Of a DNA stretch of 64,000 nucleotides, positions 34,701 to 47,700 are shown piece by piece. The stretch comes from Aristolochia californica (Eukaryota; Streptophyta; Magnoliopsida; Piperales; Aristolochiaceae): assembly GCA_029961685.1 (NCBI GenBank), contig JARWKL010000015.1, forward strand, positions 16,242,801-16,306,800. Reading direction: 5' to 3'. Every line of letters starts with the position of its first letter. Position 1 is the first letter of the stretch. The notes beneath the pieces are model-generated. The model did not search any database. It had not been told where the DNA came from and saw nothing but the letters and a program-made list of their open reading frames with translations. A program made the translations under genes and the position numbers.

Positions 34701-37700
34701 TAAATATTGGGTTTTGCAATCATCGGAAGAGGGGGGCGATGCATTTTTAACTGAGTGTTGACTCCCTAACAATAAGCCATTTCTAACGAAAAATTTAGCC
34801 GTTACACGTCATTAATCGATCAAAACATTTATGATGATCTATGATTGCTAGGTCCGCTTTTTATTAAATAGGCAAAAAATGGGTTGTTTGACTGAGGTAA
34901 ATATCCCACCCCGCGTTAACTTGAGAATTTAATTTTTTCTACTCCTTGAAATTGTTGGATCATTAAGTCATTTGCATCATCAACATGTTTCATGCATGCA
35001 AATCCACCACAATTAAAATATGTTAGGGTCAATTAGAAATCTCTTTCTTATAAAGTTCCACCAAGTTATTAGGGTTGTACTAGTGGAATTTCCCAAACAT
35101 GGATAACAAAACTTTGGTGTTCATTTTTATTGCGTGAAATAATTTTATTCTCTTAAATTTATTAGAGTTTTCTATTTTTTCAAACATAAACTCAAAAATT
35201 TTCATTTTTATGTGATCTATTTTCCTTATCTTTTTGTTTTAGAGAAAAATGAGAAAGTGAAAACTCAAGTTTGGATTTGAAAAAAAATTGAACATCCAAA
35301 ATGGCAATGCACAAATGCTAAGAGAGATAATTCCAAAAAGTAGCTATAATTTTTATGAATTTTAAACTCTCTTAATTTTTTATATATTGGGTTTTGCAAT
35401 CATCGGAAGAGGGGGGTGACACATTTTTAACTGTGTGTTGACTCCCAAACCATAAGTCATTTCTAACAAAAAGTTTAGCCGTTACACATCATTAATCAAT
35501 ACAAACATTTACGATCATCTATGACTGTTAGGTCCGGTTTTTGTAAAATAGGGAAAAGGTGGGTTGTTTGGTTGAGGTAAATATCCTACCGCACGTTATC
35601 TTGGGAATTTAATTTTTTATTCTCCTTGAAATTTCTGGTACATTAGGTCATTTGCATCATCAACATGTTTTAGGCATGCATATCTGCCACATTTAAAACA
35701 TGTTAGGCTCAATTAGAAATCTCTTCTTCTAAAGTTCCGCCAAGTTATTAGGGGTTTTACTAGTGGAATTTCCCAAACATGGATAAAAAAACTTTGGTGT
35801 TCATTTTTAGTGCTTGAAATAATTTTATTCACTTAGATTTATTATAGTTTTCAATTTTTTTGCAGACAAAAACTCTAAAATTTTCATTTTGTTGTGATCT
35901 ATTTCGCTAATCTTTTTGGTTACGAGAAAAATACGATAGTGAAAACTCAAGTTTGGATTTGAAAAAAAATTGAACATACAAAATGAAAATGCACAAATGC
36001 TAAGAGAGATAATTCCAAAAAGTATCTATGATTTTTTAGGGTTGTAAACTCTTTTAGTTTTTTATATATTGGGTTTTGCAATTATCGGAAGAGGGGAGGG
36101 GAGGCATTTTAAACTAAGTGTTGACTCCCAAACCATATGTCATTTCTAACAAAAGTTATAGCCGTTACACATCATTAATCGATCAAAACATTTACAATGA
36201 TCTATGATTGTTAGGTCCACTTTTTGTAAAATAGGCAAAAAGTGGGTTGTTTGACTCTGGTAAATATCCCACCGCACGTTAACTTGAGAATTTAATTTTT
36301 TATATTGCTTAAAATTTTTGGATCATTAGGTCATTGGCATCTTCAACATGTTTCAGGCATGCATATCCTCCACATTTAAAACGTGTAAAGCTATTAGGGG
36401 TTATACTAGTGGAATTTCCCAAAAATGGATAACAAAACTTTGGTGTTCATTTTTAGTGCAAGAAATAATTTTTTTCACTTACATTTATAGTAGTTTCCAA
36501 TTTTTTGCCTAAATAAACTCTAAAAATTTCTTTTTATTGTGATCAATTTGTCTTATCTTTTTATTGACGAGAAAAATGGGAGAGTGAAAACTGAAGTTTG
36601 GATTTGAACAAAATTGAACATCCAAAATGGAAATGCACAAATGCTGAGAGGGATAATTCCAAAAAGCATCTGTGATTTTAAAGGATTGTAAACTCTTTTA
36701 TTTTTTTATATATTGGGTTTTCCAATCATCAGAAGAGGGGGCGTTGTATTTTTAATTGAGTGTTGACTCCCTAACCTTAAGTCATTTCTAACAAAAATTA
36801 TAGACGTTACACATCATTAATCAATCAAAACATTTACGTTGATCTATGATTGTTAGGTCTTCTTTTTGTAAAATAGGCAAAAAGTAGGTTGTTTGGCTTA
36901 GGTAAATATCCCACCGCACGTTAACTTGAGAGTTTAAATTTTTCTACTCCTTCAAATTTTTGGATCATTCGGACATTTGCATCTTCAACATGTTTCTGGC
37001 ATGCATATCCATCACATTTAAAACTTGTTAGGATCAATTCGAAATTTCTTTCTTGTAAAATTCCACCAAGCTATTAGGGGTTGCACTAGTGGAATTTCCC
37101 AAACATGGATAACAAAACTTTGGTGTTCATTTTTAGTACATGAAATAATTTTCTTCACATACATTAATTATAGTTTTCAATTATTTGCATACATAAACTC
37201 TAAAATTTTCATTTTATTGTGATCTATTTGCCATATCTTTGTGTTTACGAGAAAAATGGGAGAGTAAAATCTCAAGTTTGGATTTGAAAGAAAATTGAAC
37301 ATCCAAAATGGAAATGCACAAATGCTGAGAGAGATAATTCCAAAAGTATCTGTGAATTTTTAGGAATGTAAACTCTTTTAGTTTTTTAAATATTGGGTTT
37401 TGCAATCATCGGAAGAGGGGGGCGAGGCATTTTTAACAGACTGTTGACTTCCTAACCATAAGTCATGTCTAACAAAAATTTTAGCCATTACATGTCATGA
37501 ATCGATAAAAACATTTGCGATGATCTATGATTGTTAGGTCCGCTTTTTGTAAAATGCAAAAAAGTGGGTTGTTTGGTTCAAGTAAATATCCCATAACACG
37601 TTAAATTGAGAATTTAATTTATTCTACTCCTTGAAATTTTAGGATCATTAGGTCATTTGCAACTTCAACAAGTTTCAGGCATGCATATCCACCACATTTA

Positions 37701-38760
37701 AAACATGTTAGGATCAATTAGATATCTCTTTCTTATAAAGTTCCACCACGTTATTTGGGGTTATACTAGTGGAATTTCCCAAACATGGATAACAAAAACT
37801 TTGGTGTTCATTTTTAGTGCGTGAAATAATCGTCTTCACTTACATTTATTATTGTTATCAATTTTAGGTAAACATAAACTCTAAAATTTTCATTTTGTTG
37901 TGATCTATTTTCCTTATCTTTTTGTTTTAGGGAAAAATGGGAGAGCGAAAACTCAAGTTTGGATTTGAAAAAAAAATTGAACATCCAAAATGGAAAGGCA
38001 CAAATGTTGAGAGAGAAAATTCTGAAAAGTATCTCTGATTTTTAGGATTTTAAACTATTTTAGTTTTTTATATATTGGGTTTTGCAATCTTTAGAAGAGG
38101 GGGGCGAGACATTTTTAACGGAGTACTGAGTCCCGAACCATAAGTCATTTCTATCAAAAATTATAGTCGTTACACATCATTAATCTATCAAAAAATTTAC
38201 GATGATCTATGATTGTTAGGCCCACTTTTTTAAAATAGGCAAAAAGTGGTTATTTGGCTCTGGTACATAGCCCACCGCACGTTCACTTGAGAATTTTATG
38301 TTTTCTACTTGAAATTTTTGGATCATTAGGTCATTTGCATCTTCAACATGTTTCAGACATGCATTTCCACCACATTTAAAACATGTTAGGATAAATTAGA
38401 AATCTTTTTTCTTAAAAAATTCCACCAAGCAATTAAGGGTTGTACTAGTGGAATTTTCCAAACATGGATAACAAAACTTTGGTGTTTATTTTTAGTGCGT
38501 GAAATAATTTTCTTCACTTACATTTATTTTAGTTTTTAATGTTTTGCATACATAAACTCTAAAATTTTCATTTTGTTGTGATCTATTTGCTTGAACTTTT
38601 TGTTTACGAGAAAAATGGGAGAGTGAAAACTCAAGTTTGGATTTGAAAAAAAATTGAACATCCAAAATTGAAATGCACAAATGCTGAGAGAGATAATTCC
38701 AAAAAGTATCTATGATTTTTAAGGAATGTGAACTCTTTTAGTTTTTTATTTATTAGGTTT
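28774..38760 (-). repeat. Higher-order segment, copy A
   Basis: Rare variants here recur in the same order in 44706-53310. They include 'ctatagtcgatc' (30741/46684), 'atcagaagattttaactgag' (about 31338/47278), 'caaatagaactttcattc' (about 34351/48253), 'ccaccccgcgttaac' (about 34907/48792), 'gcagacaaaaactc' (about 35865/50419) and 'caatctttagaagag' (about 38086/52640). Offsets step from about 15940 to 13900 to 14553 bp. These steps equal three monomers extra in this copy and one extra in the other. Confidence 0.85.
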
Positions 38761-39159
38761 TGCAATCATCGAAAGAGGGGGGCGAGGCATTTTTACCTGA
38801 GTGTTGAATCCCAAACCATAAGTCATTTCTAACAAAAAAATATAGCCGTTACACATCATTAAACGATCAAAATATTTACGATGATCTATGATTGTTAGGA
38901 CATCTTTTTGTAAAATAGGCAAAAAGTGGGTTGTTTAGCTCTGGTAAATATTCCACCGCACATTAACTAAGGAATTTAATTTTTTCTACTCCTTGAAATT
39001 TTCTGATCATTAGGTCATTTGCTTCTTCAACATGTTTTAGGCATGCATTTCCACCACATTTAAAACCTTTTACGATTCAATTAGAAATCTATTTCTTATA
39101 AAATTCCACCAAGCTATTAGGGGTTGTACTAGTGGAATTTCCCAAACAAGGATAACAAA

Positions 39160-39180
39160 ACTTTGGTGATCTATTTGCCT
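39160..39180 (-). repeat. Monomer with about 90-130-bp deletion
   Basis: 'aacaaaactttggtg' jumps to 'atctatttgcc', omitting the 'ttcatttttagtgcgtg' to 'tttgttgtg' stretch. GTG is shared by both edges. The interval at this point is 590 bp. Confidence 0.8.
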
Positions 39181-40749
39181 TATCTTTTTTGTTGACGAGC
39201 AAAAAGGGAGAGTGAAAAATTAAGTTTGGATTTGAAAAAAAATTGAACATCCAAAATGAAAATGCACCAATGCTGATTGAGATTATTCCAAAAAGTATCT
39301 GTGATTTTTAAGGATTGTAAACGTTTTTAGTTTTTTATAGATTGGGTTTTGCAATAATCAGAAGAGGGGGGGGGATGCATTTTTAACTGAGTGTTGACTT
39401 CCAAACCATAATCATTTCTAACAAAAATTATAGCCATAACACATCATTAATCGATCAAAACATTTACCATGATCATTGATTGTTAGGTCCGCGTTTTATA
39501 AAATACACAAAAAGTGGGTTGTTTGGCTCTGGTAACTATCCCACCGCATGTTAACTTGAGATTTTAATTTTTTCTACTCGAAATTTTTGGATCATTAGGA
39601 CATTTGCAACTTCAACATGTTTCAGGCATGCATATCCTCAATATTTAAAACATGTTAGGATCAATTAGAAATCTTTTTCTTATAAAATTCTGCCAAGCTT
39701 TTAGGGGTTGTGCTAGTGGAATTTCCCAAACATGGATAACAAAACTTTGGTGTTCCTTTTTAGTGCGTGAAATAAATTTCTTTTTTTACATTTATTATAG
39801 TTTTCATACAAACTCTAAAATTTTCATTTTGTTGTGATCTATTTGCCATATCTTTTTGTTTACGAGAAAAATGGAGAGTAAAAACTCAAGTTTGGATTTG
39901 AAAAAAAATTGAACATCCAAAATAGAAATGCGCAAATACTGAGAGAGATAATTCCTAAAAGTATCTGTGATTTTTATGGATTGTAAACTCTTTTAGCTTT
40001 TTTTATTTGGGTTTTGAAATCATCGGAAGAGGGGCGGAGAGGTATTTTAAACTGAGTGGTAACTCCCAAATCATAAGTCATTTCTAAAAATAATTATAGC
40101 CGTTACACATCATGAATCGATCAAAACATTTATGATGATCATTTATTGTTAGGTCCGCTTTTTGAAAAAAGGCAAAAAGTGGGATGTTTGGCTCTGGTAA
40201 AAATCCCATCGTACGTTAACTAGAGAATTTAGTTTTTTCTACTCCTTGAATTTTTTATATCATTAGGTCATTTGCATCTTCAACATGTTTCAGGCATGCA
40301 TATCCACCACATTTAAAACATATTAGGATTCAATTGGAAATCACTTTCATATAAAATTCCATCAAGCTATTAGGGGTTGTACTAGTGGAATTTCCCAAAC
40401 CTGGATAAATAAACTTTTGTGTTCAATTTTAGTGCGTGAAATAATTTTCTGCACTTACATTCATTATAGTTTTCAAATTTTTGCATACATAAACTCTAAA
40501 ATTTTCATTTTGTTGTGATCTATATGCCTTATCTTTTTGTTTATGAGAAAAAAAGGAGAGTGAAAACTCAAGTTTGGATTTCAAAAAAATTGAACATCCA
40601 AAATGGAAATGCACAAACGCTGAGAGAGATAATTCCAAAACATATCTGTGATTTTTTAGGACTATAAACTCTTTTAGTTTTTTATATATTGGGTTTTGCT
40701 ATCATCGGAAGAGGGGGGGAGGGGGGCGAGGCATTTTTAACTGAGTGTT

Positions 40750-41023
40750 GACTCCCAAACCATAAGTCATTTCTATCAAACATTATAACCGTTACACATC
40801 ATTAATCGATAAAAAATTTACGATGATCTATGATTGTTAGGTCCGCTTTTTGTAAAATAGCAAAAAAGTGGGTTGTTTGGCTCTGGTAAATGCACAAATG
40901 CTGAGAGAGATAATTCCAAAAAGTATTTGTGATTTTCAAGGATTGTAAACTCTTTTAGTTTTTTATATATTGGGTTTTTCAATCATTGGAAGAGGGGGGT
41001 GAGGCATTTTTAACAGAGTATTG
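40750..41023 (-). repeat. Severely shortened monomer (273-bp interval)
   Basis: 'ggctctggtaaat' joins directly to 'gcacaaatgctgagagag' near 40890. About 400 bp of the monomer, including the paired AACATGTT motif, is gone. AAAT is common to both edges. Confidence 0.88.
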
Positions 41024-41424
41024 ACTCCCAAACCATAAGTCCTTTCTAACAAAAATTATAGCTGTTACACATCATTAATCGATCAAAACATTTACGATGA
41101 TCTATGATTGTTAGGACCGCTCTTTGTAAAATCGGCAAAAAATGGGTTGTTTGGCTCAGGTAAATATCCCACCGCGCGTTAATTTGAGAATTTAATTTTT
41201 TCTACTCCTTGAAATTTTTGGATCATTAGGTAATTTGCATCTTCAACATGTTGAAGGCATGCATATCCACCACATTTAAAACATGTTGGGATCAATTAGA
41301 AATCTCTTTCTTATAAAATTCCAGCAAGATATTAGGGGTTGTACTAGTGGTATTTCCCAAACATGGATAACAAAACTTTGGTGTTCATTTTTAGTGCATG
41401 AAATAATTTTCTTCACTTACATTT

Positions 41425-43000
41425 ATTATAGTTTTCATTTTTTTTACATGCATAAACTCAAAAAATTTTATTTTTTTGTGATCTATTCACCTTATCTTTT
41501 CATATTTTTCAATTTTTTCCATACATAAACTCTAAAATTTTCATTTTGTTGTGATTTATTTGCCGTATCTTTTTTTTATGAGAAAATAGGGAGAGTGAAA
41601 AATCAATTTTGGATTTGAAAAAAAATAGAACATCCAAAATGGAAATGCACAAATGCTAAGTAAGATTATTCCAAAAAGTATATGTGATTTTTAAGGATTG
41701 TAAACACTTTTAGTTTTTTATATATTGGGTTTTGCAATCTTCGAAAGAGGGGGGCGAGGCCTTTTTAACTGAGTGTAGACTCCCAAACCATAAGTATTTA
41801 CTAACAAAAATTATAGCCATGACACATCATTAATCGATCAAAAAATTTACGATGATCTATGATTGTTAGGTCCGCCTTTTGTAAAATAGGCAAAAAGTGG
41901 GTTGTTTGGCTCCGGTATATCCCACCGCACGTTAACTTGAGAATTTAATTTTTTTTACTCCTTGAAATGTTTGGATGATTAGTTCATTTGCATCTTGAAC
42001 ATGTTTCAGGCATGCATATCCACCAAATTTAAAAAATGTTAGGATCAATAAGAAATTTCTTTCTTATAAAATTCAACCAAGCTATTTGGGGTTGTACATG
42101 TGGAATTTCCGAAACAAGGATAAAAAAACTTTGGTGTTCATTTTTAGTGCGTGAAATAATTTTCTTCACTTACTTTTATTATAGTTTTCAATTTTTTGCA
42201 TACATAAACTCAAAAAATTTCATTTTGTTGTGATCTATTGGCCTTATCTTTTTGTTTAAGAGAAAAATAGGAGAGTTAAAACTCAAGTTTGGAATTGAAA
42301 AGAAATTGAACATCCAAAATGGAAATGCAGAATTGCTGAGTGAGATAATTCCAAAAAGTATCAATGATTTTTATGGAATGTAAACTTTTTTAGTTTTTCA
42401 TGTATTGGGTTTTCCAATTATCAGAAGAGGGGGGCGAGCCATTTTTAACTGAGTGTTGACTCCCTAACCATGAGTCATTTCTAACAAAATTTTTAGCCAT
42501 TACACATCATTAATCGATCGAAACATATACGATGATCTATGATTGGTAGGTCTGCTTTTCGCAAAATAGGCAAAAAGTGGGTTGTTTGGCTCAGGAAAAT
42601 ATCCCTCCGCGTGTTAACTTGAGAATTTAATTTTTTCTAATCCTTGAAATTTTTGGATGATTAGGTCATTTGCATCTTCAACATGTTGAAGGCATGCATA
42701 TCCACCACATTTAAAACATGTTAGGATCAATTTTAAATTTCTTTCTTATAAAATTCCTGCAAGATATTAGGGGTTGTACTAGTGGAATTTCCCAAACATG
42801 CATAATAAAACTTTGGTGTTCATTTCTAGTGTGTGAAATAATTTTCTTCACTTACATTTATTATAGTTTTCAATTTTTTGCATACATAAACTCTAAATTT
42901 TTTTCATTTTGTTGTGATCTATTCGCCTTAGCTTTTTGTAGTTTTCTATTTTTTGTATACATAAACTCAAAATTTTTCATTTTTTTGTGATCTATTCGCC
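41425..43000 (-). repeat. Two monomers sharing a 75-bp internal duplication
   Basis: The 'cataaactc...gtgatctatt' segment occurs twice in tandem at about 41451 and 41524 (offset 73) and again at about 42884 and 42959 (offset 75). The monomer between them lacks the duplication. Its presence in alternate monomers two units apart points to copying as a dimer. Confidence 0.82.
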
Positions 43001-44705
43001 TTATCTTTTTATTTATGAGAAAAATGGGAGAGTGAAAACTCAAGTTTTGATTTGAAAATAATGAATATTCAAAATGGAAATGCACAAATGCTGTGAGAGA
43101 TAATTCGAAAAAAGTATATGTGATTTGTAAGGATTTTAAACTCTTTTAGTTTATTATATATTGGGTTTTGAAATCATCGGAAGAGGAGGAGGGGGGGAGG
43201 GGGGGGGGATTTATTTTTAATTGAGTGTTGACTCCCAAACCATATGTCATTTCTAATAAAAATTATATCCGTTACACATTGTTAATCGATCAAAACATTT
43301 ACGATGTTCTATGATTTTTAGGTCCGCTTTTTGTAAAATAGGCAAAAAGTGGGTTGTTTGGCTCAAGTAAATTTCCCACCGCACGTTAACTTGTGAATTT
43401 ACTTTTTTCTACTCCTTGAAAATTTTGGATCATTAGTTGATTTGCATCTTTAACATGTTTCATGCATGAATATCCACCACATTTAAAACATGTTAGGATC
43501 AATTAGAAATGTCTTTCTTCTAAAATGCCAGTAAGCTATAAGGGGTTGTACAAGTGGAATTTCCCAAACAAGGATAACAAAACTTTGGAGTTCATTTTTG
43601 GTGAGTGAAATAATTTTCTTCACTAACATTGATTATAGTTTTCAATTTTTTGTATACATAAACTCTAAAATTTTCATTTTGTTGTGATCTATTTGCCTTA
43701 TCTTTTTGTTTACAAGAAAAATGGGAGAGTGAAAACTCAGGTTTGGATTTGAAAAAAAATTGAACATCCAAATTGGAAAATGCACAAATGCTCAGAAAGA
43801 TAATTCCACAAAGTATCTACTATTTTAAGGATTGTAAATTCTTTTAGTTGATTATATATTGGGTTTTGCAATCATCGGAAGAGGGCGGGGGCGAGGCATT
43901 TTCAACTGAGTGTTGACTCCCAAAACATAAGTCATTTATAACAAAAATTATAGCCATTACACATCATTAATCGATCAAAAAATTTATGATGATCTATGAT
44001 TGTTCGGTCCACTTTTTGTGAAATAGGCAAAAAGTGGGTAATTTGGCTTTGGTAAATATCCCACCGCACCTTAAGTTGAGAATTTAATTTTTTCTACTCC
44101 TGGATATTTTTGGATCATAAGGTCGTTTGAATCTTCAACACGTTTCTGGCATTCATATCCACTACACTTAAAACATGTTAGGATCAATTAGAAATCTTTT
44201 TCTTATTAAATTCCACCAAGCGATTAGGGGTTGTACTAGTGGAATTTCCCAAACATGGATAACAAACCTTTGAAGTTCATTTTTAGTGCGTGAAATAATT
44301 TTCATCACTTACATTTATTATAGTTTTAATTTTTTGCATACATAAACTCTAAAATTTTTATTTTGTTGTGATCTATTTGCCTTATCTTTTTGTTTACGAG
44401 AAAAATGGAAGTGTGAAAACTCAATTTTGGATTTGAAAAAATATATTGCATCCAAAATGGAAATGCACAAATGCCGAGAGAGAGAATTCCAAAAAGTATC
44501 TATGATTTTTAAGGATTGTAAGCACTTTTAGTTTTTTATATATTGGGTTTTGCGATCATCGGAAGAGGGGGAACGAGGCATTTTTAACTGGCTGTTGTCT
44601 ACCAAGCCATAAGACATTTCTAACAAAAATAATGGCCGTTACACATGATTAATCGATCAAAACAATTATGATGATCTATGATTGTTAGGTCCGCTTTTTG
44701 TAAAA

Positions 44706-47700
44706 TCAGCAAAAAGTGGGTTGTTTGGCTCTTGTAAATATCCCACTACACATTAACTTGAGAATTAAGTTTTTTCTACTCCTTGAAATTTTTGGATCAT
44801 TAGGTCATTTGCAACTTCAACATGTTACAGGCATCCATATCCACCATATTTAAAACATGTTAGGATAAATTAGAAATATCTTTCTTTTAAAGTTCCACCA
44901 AGTTACTAGGGGTTGTACTAGTGGAATTTCCCAAACAAGGATAACAAACTTTGGTGTTTATTTTTAGTGCATGAATTAATTTTTTTCACTTACATTTAAT
45001 ATTGTTTAAAATTTTTTGCATACATAAACTCGAAAAATTTCATTTTGTTGTGATCTATTTTCCTAATCTTTTTGTTTACGAGAAAAATAGGATAGTGAAA
45101 ACTCAAGTTTGGATTTGAAAAAAATTGAACATACAAAAAGGAAATGCATGAATACTGAGAGAGGTAAGTCCAAAAAGTATCTGTGATTTCTAAGGGTTGT
45201 AAAATCTTTTAGTTATTTATATATTGGGTTTTGCAATCATCGAAAGGAAGAGGCGAGCCAATTTAAACTGAGTGGTGACTCAAAAACCATAAGTCATTTC
45301 AAGTAATAATTATAGCCGTTACACATCATTAATCGAGCAAAACATTTACGATGATCTATGATTTTTAGGTCTGCTTTTTGTAAAATAGGCACAAAGTGGG
45401 TTGTTTGGTTCTGGTAAATATCCAACCACACGTTAACTTGAGAATTTAATTTTTCCTACTCCTTGAAATTTTTGAAACATTAGGTCATTTGCATCTTCAA
45501 CATGTTTCAAGCATGCTTATCCACCACATTTAAAACATGTTAGGATCAATTAGAAATCTCTTTCTTATAAAATTCCACCAAGCTATTAAGGGTTGTACTG
45601 GTGGAATTTCCCAAACAAGGATAACAAACTTTGGTGTTCATTTTTTGTGGGAGAAATAATTTTCTTCACTTACATTTTTTGTAGTTTTCAATTTTTTGCA
45701 TAAATGAACTCTAAAATTATCATTTAGTTGTGTTCAATTTGCCTTATCTTTCTATTTACAAGAAAAATGGTAGAGTGAAAACTCAAGTTTGGATTTGAAA
45801 AAAAATTGAACATCCAAAATGGAAATGCACAAATGCTGAGATTGATAATTCTAAAAGCCATCTGTGATTTTTATGGAATGTAAACTATTTTAGTTTTTTA
45901 TATATTGGGTTTTGCAATCATTGGAAGAGGGGGCGAGGCATTTTTAACTGAGTGTTGACTCCCTATCCATAAATCATTTCTAACAAAAGTAATAGCTGTT
46001 ACACATCATTAATCAATCAAAACATTTACGATGATCTATGATTGTTAGGTCCACTTTTTCTAAAATAGGCAAAAAGTGGGTTGTTTGGCTCAGGTAAATA
46101 TCCCACCGCACGTTAACTTAAGAATTTAATTTTTTCTATTCCTTGAAATTTTTGGATCATTTGGTCATTTGCATCTTCAACATGTTTCAGGCATGCATAT
46201 CCACCACATTTAAAACATGTTAAGATCAATTAAAAATCTCTTGCTTATAAAATTCCACAAAGCTTTTAGGGGTTGTACTAGTGGAATTTCCCAAACATGG
46301 ACAACAAAATTAGGTGTTCATTTTTAATGCGTGAAATAATTTTCTTCACTAACATTTATTATAGTTTTCAATTTTTTGCATACATAAACTCTAAAATTTT
46401 CATTTTGTTGTGATCAATTTACCTTATCTTTTAATTTATGAGAAAAATGGGAGAGTGAAAACTCAAGTTTGGATTTGAAAAAAAATTGAACATCCAAAAT
46501 GGAAAAGCACAAACCCAGAGAGAGATAATTCAAAAAAGTATCTATGATTTTTAAGGATTGTAAACTCTTTAAGTTTTTTATATATTGGGTTTTGAAATCA
46601 TCGGAAGAGGGAGGCATTTTTAACTGAGTGTTGACTCCCTAACCATAAGTCATTTCTAACAAAAATTATAGCCGTTCCACAACTATAGTCGATCAAAAAA
46701 TTTACGATGACCAATGATTGTTACGACCGCTTTTTGAAAAATAGGCAAAAATTGGGTTGTTTGGCTCTAGTAAATATCCCACCGCACGTTATCTTCAGAA
46801 TTTAATTTTTTTAACTCCTTGAAATTTTTGGATCATTAGGTCATTTACATCTTCAACATGTTTCAAGCATGCATATACACCACATTTAAAACATGTTAGG
46901 ATTTAATTAAAAATCTCTTTCTTATAAAATTCCACCAAGCTATTAGGGGTTGTACAAATAGAATTTCCCAAACATAGATAACAAAACTTTGGTGTTCATT
47001 TTTAGTGTGTGAAATAATTTTCTTCACTTACATTCATTATAGTTTTTAATTTTTTGCATACATAAACTCTAAAATTTTCATTTTGTTGTGATCTATTTTC
47101 CTTATCTTTTTGTTTACGAGAAAAATGGGAGAGTGAAAACTCAAGTTTGGATTTGAATAAAAATTGAACATCCAAAATGGAAATGCACAAATGCTGAGAG
47201 AGATAATTCGAAAAAGTATTTGTGACTTTTAAGGATTGTAAACCCTTTTAGTTTTTTATATATTGCATTTTGCAATCATCAGAAGATTTTAACTGAGTAT
47301 TGACTCCCAAACCATAAGTCATTTCTAACAAAAATTAAAGTCGTTACACATTATTAATCGATCAAAACATTTACGATGATATATGAATTTTTGGTCCACT
47401 TTTTGTAAAATAGGCAAAAAGTGGGTTGTTTGGCTCTGGTAAATATCCCACCATACGTTAACGTAAGAATTTAATTTTTTCTAGTCCTTGAAATTTCTGG
47501 ATCATTAGGTCATTTGCATCTTCAACATGTTTCAGGCATGCATATCCACAAAATTTAAAACATGTAAGGATCAATTAGAAATCTATTTCTTCTAAAATTC
47601 CACCAAGCTATTAGGGATTGCACTAGTGGAATTTCCCAAACATGGATAACAAAACTTTGGTGTTCATTTTAATGCGTGAAAATTTTTTATTTACTAAAAT

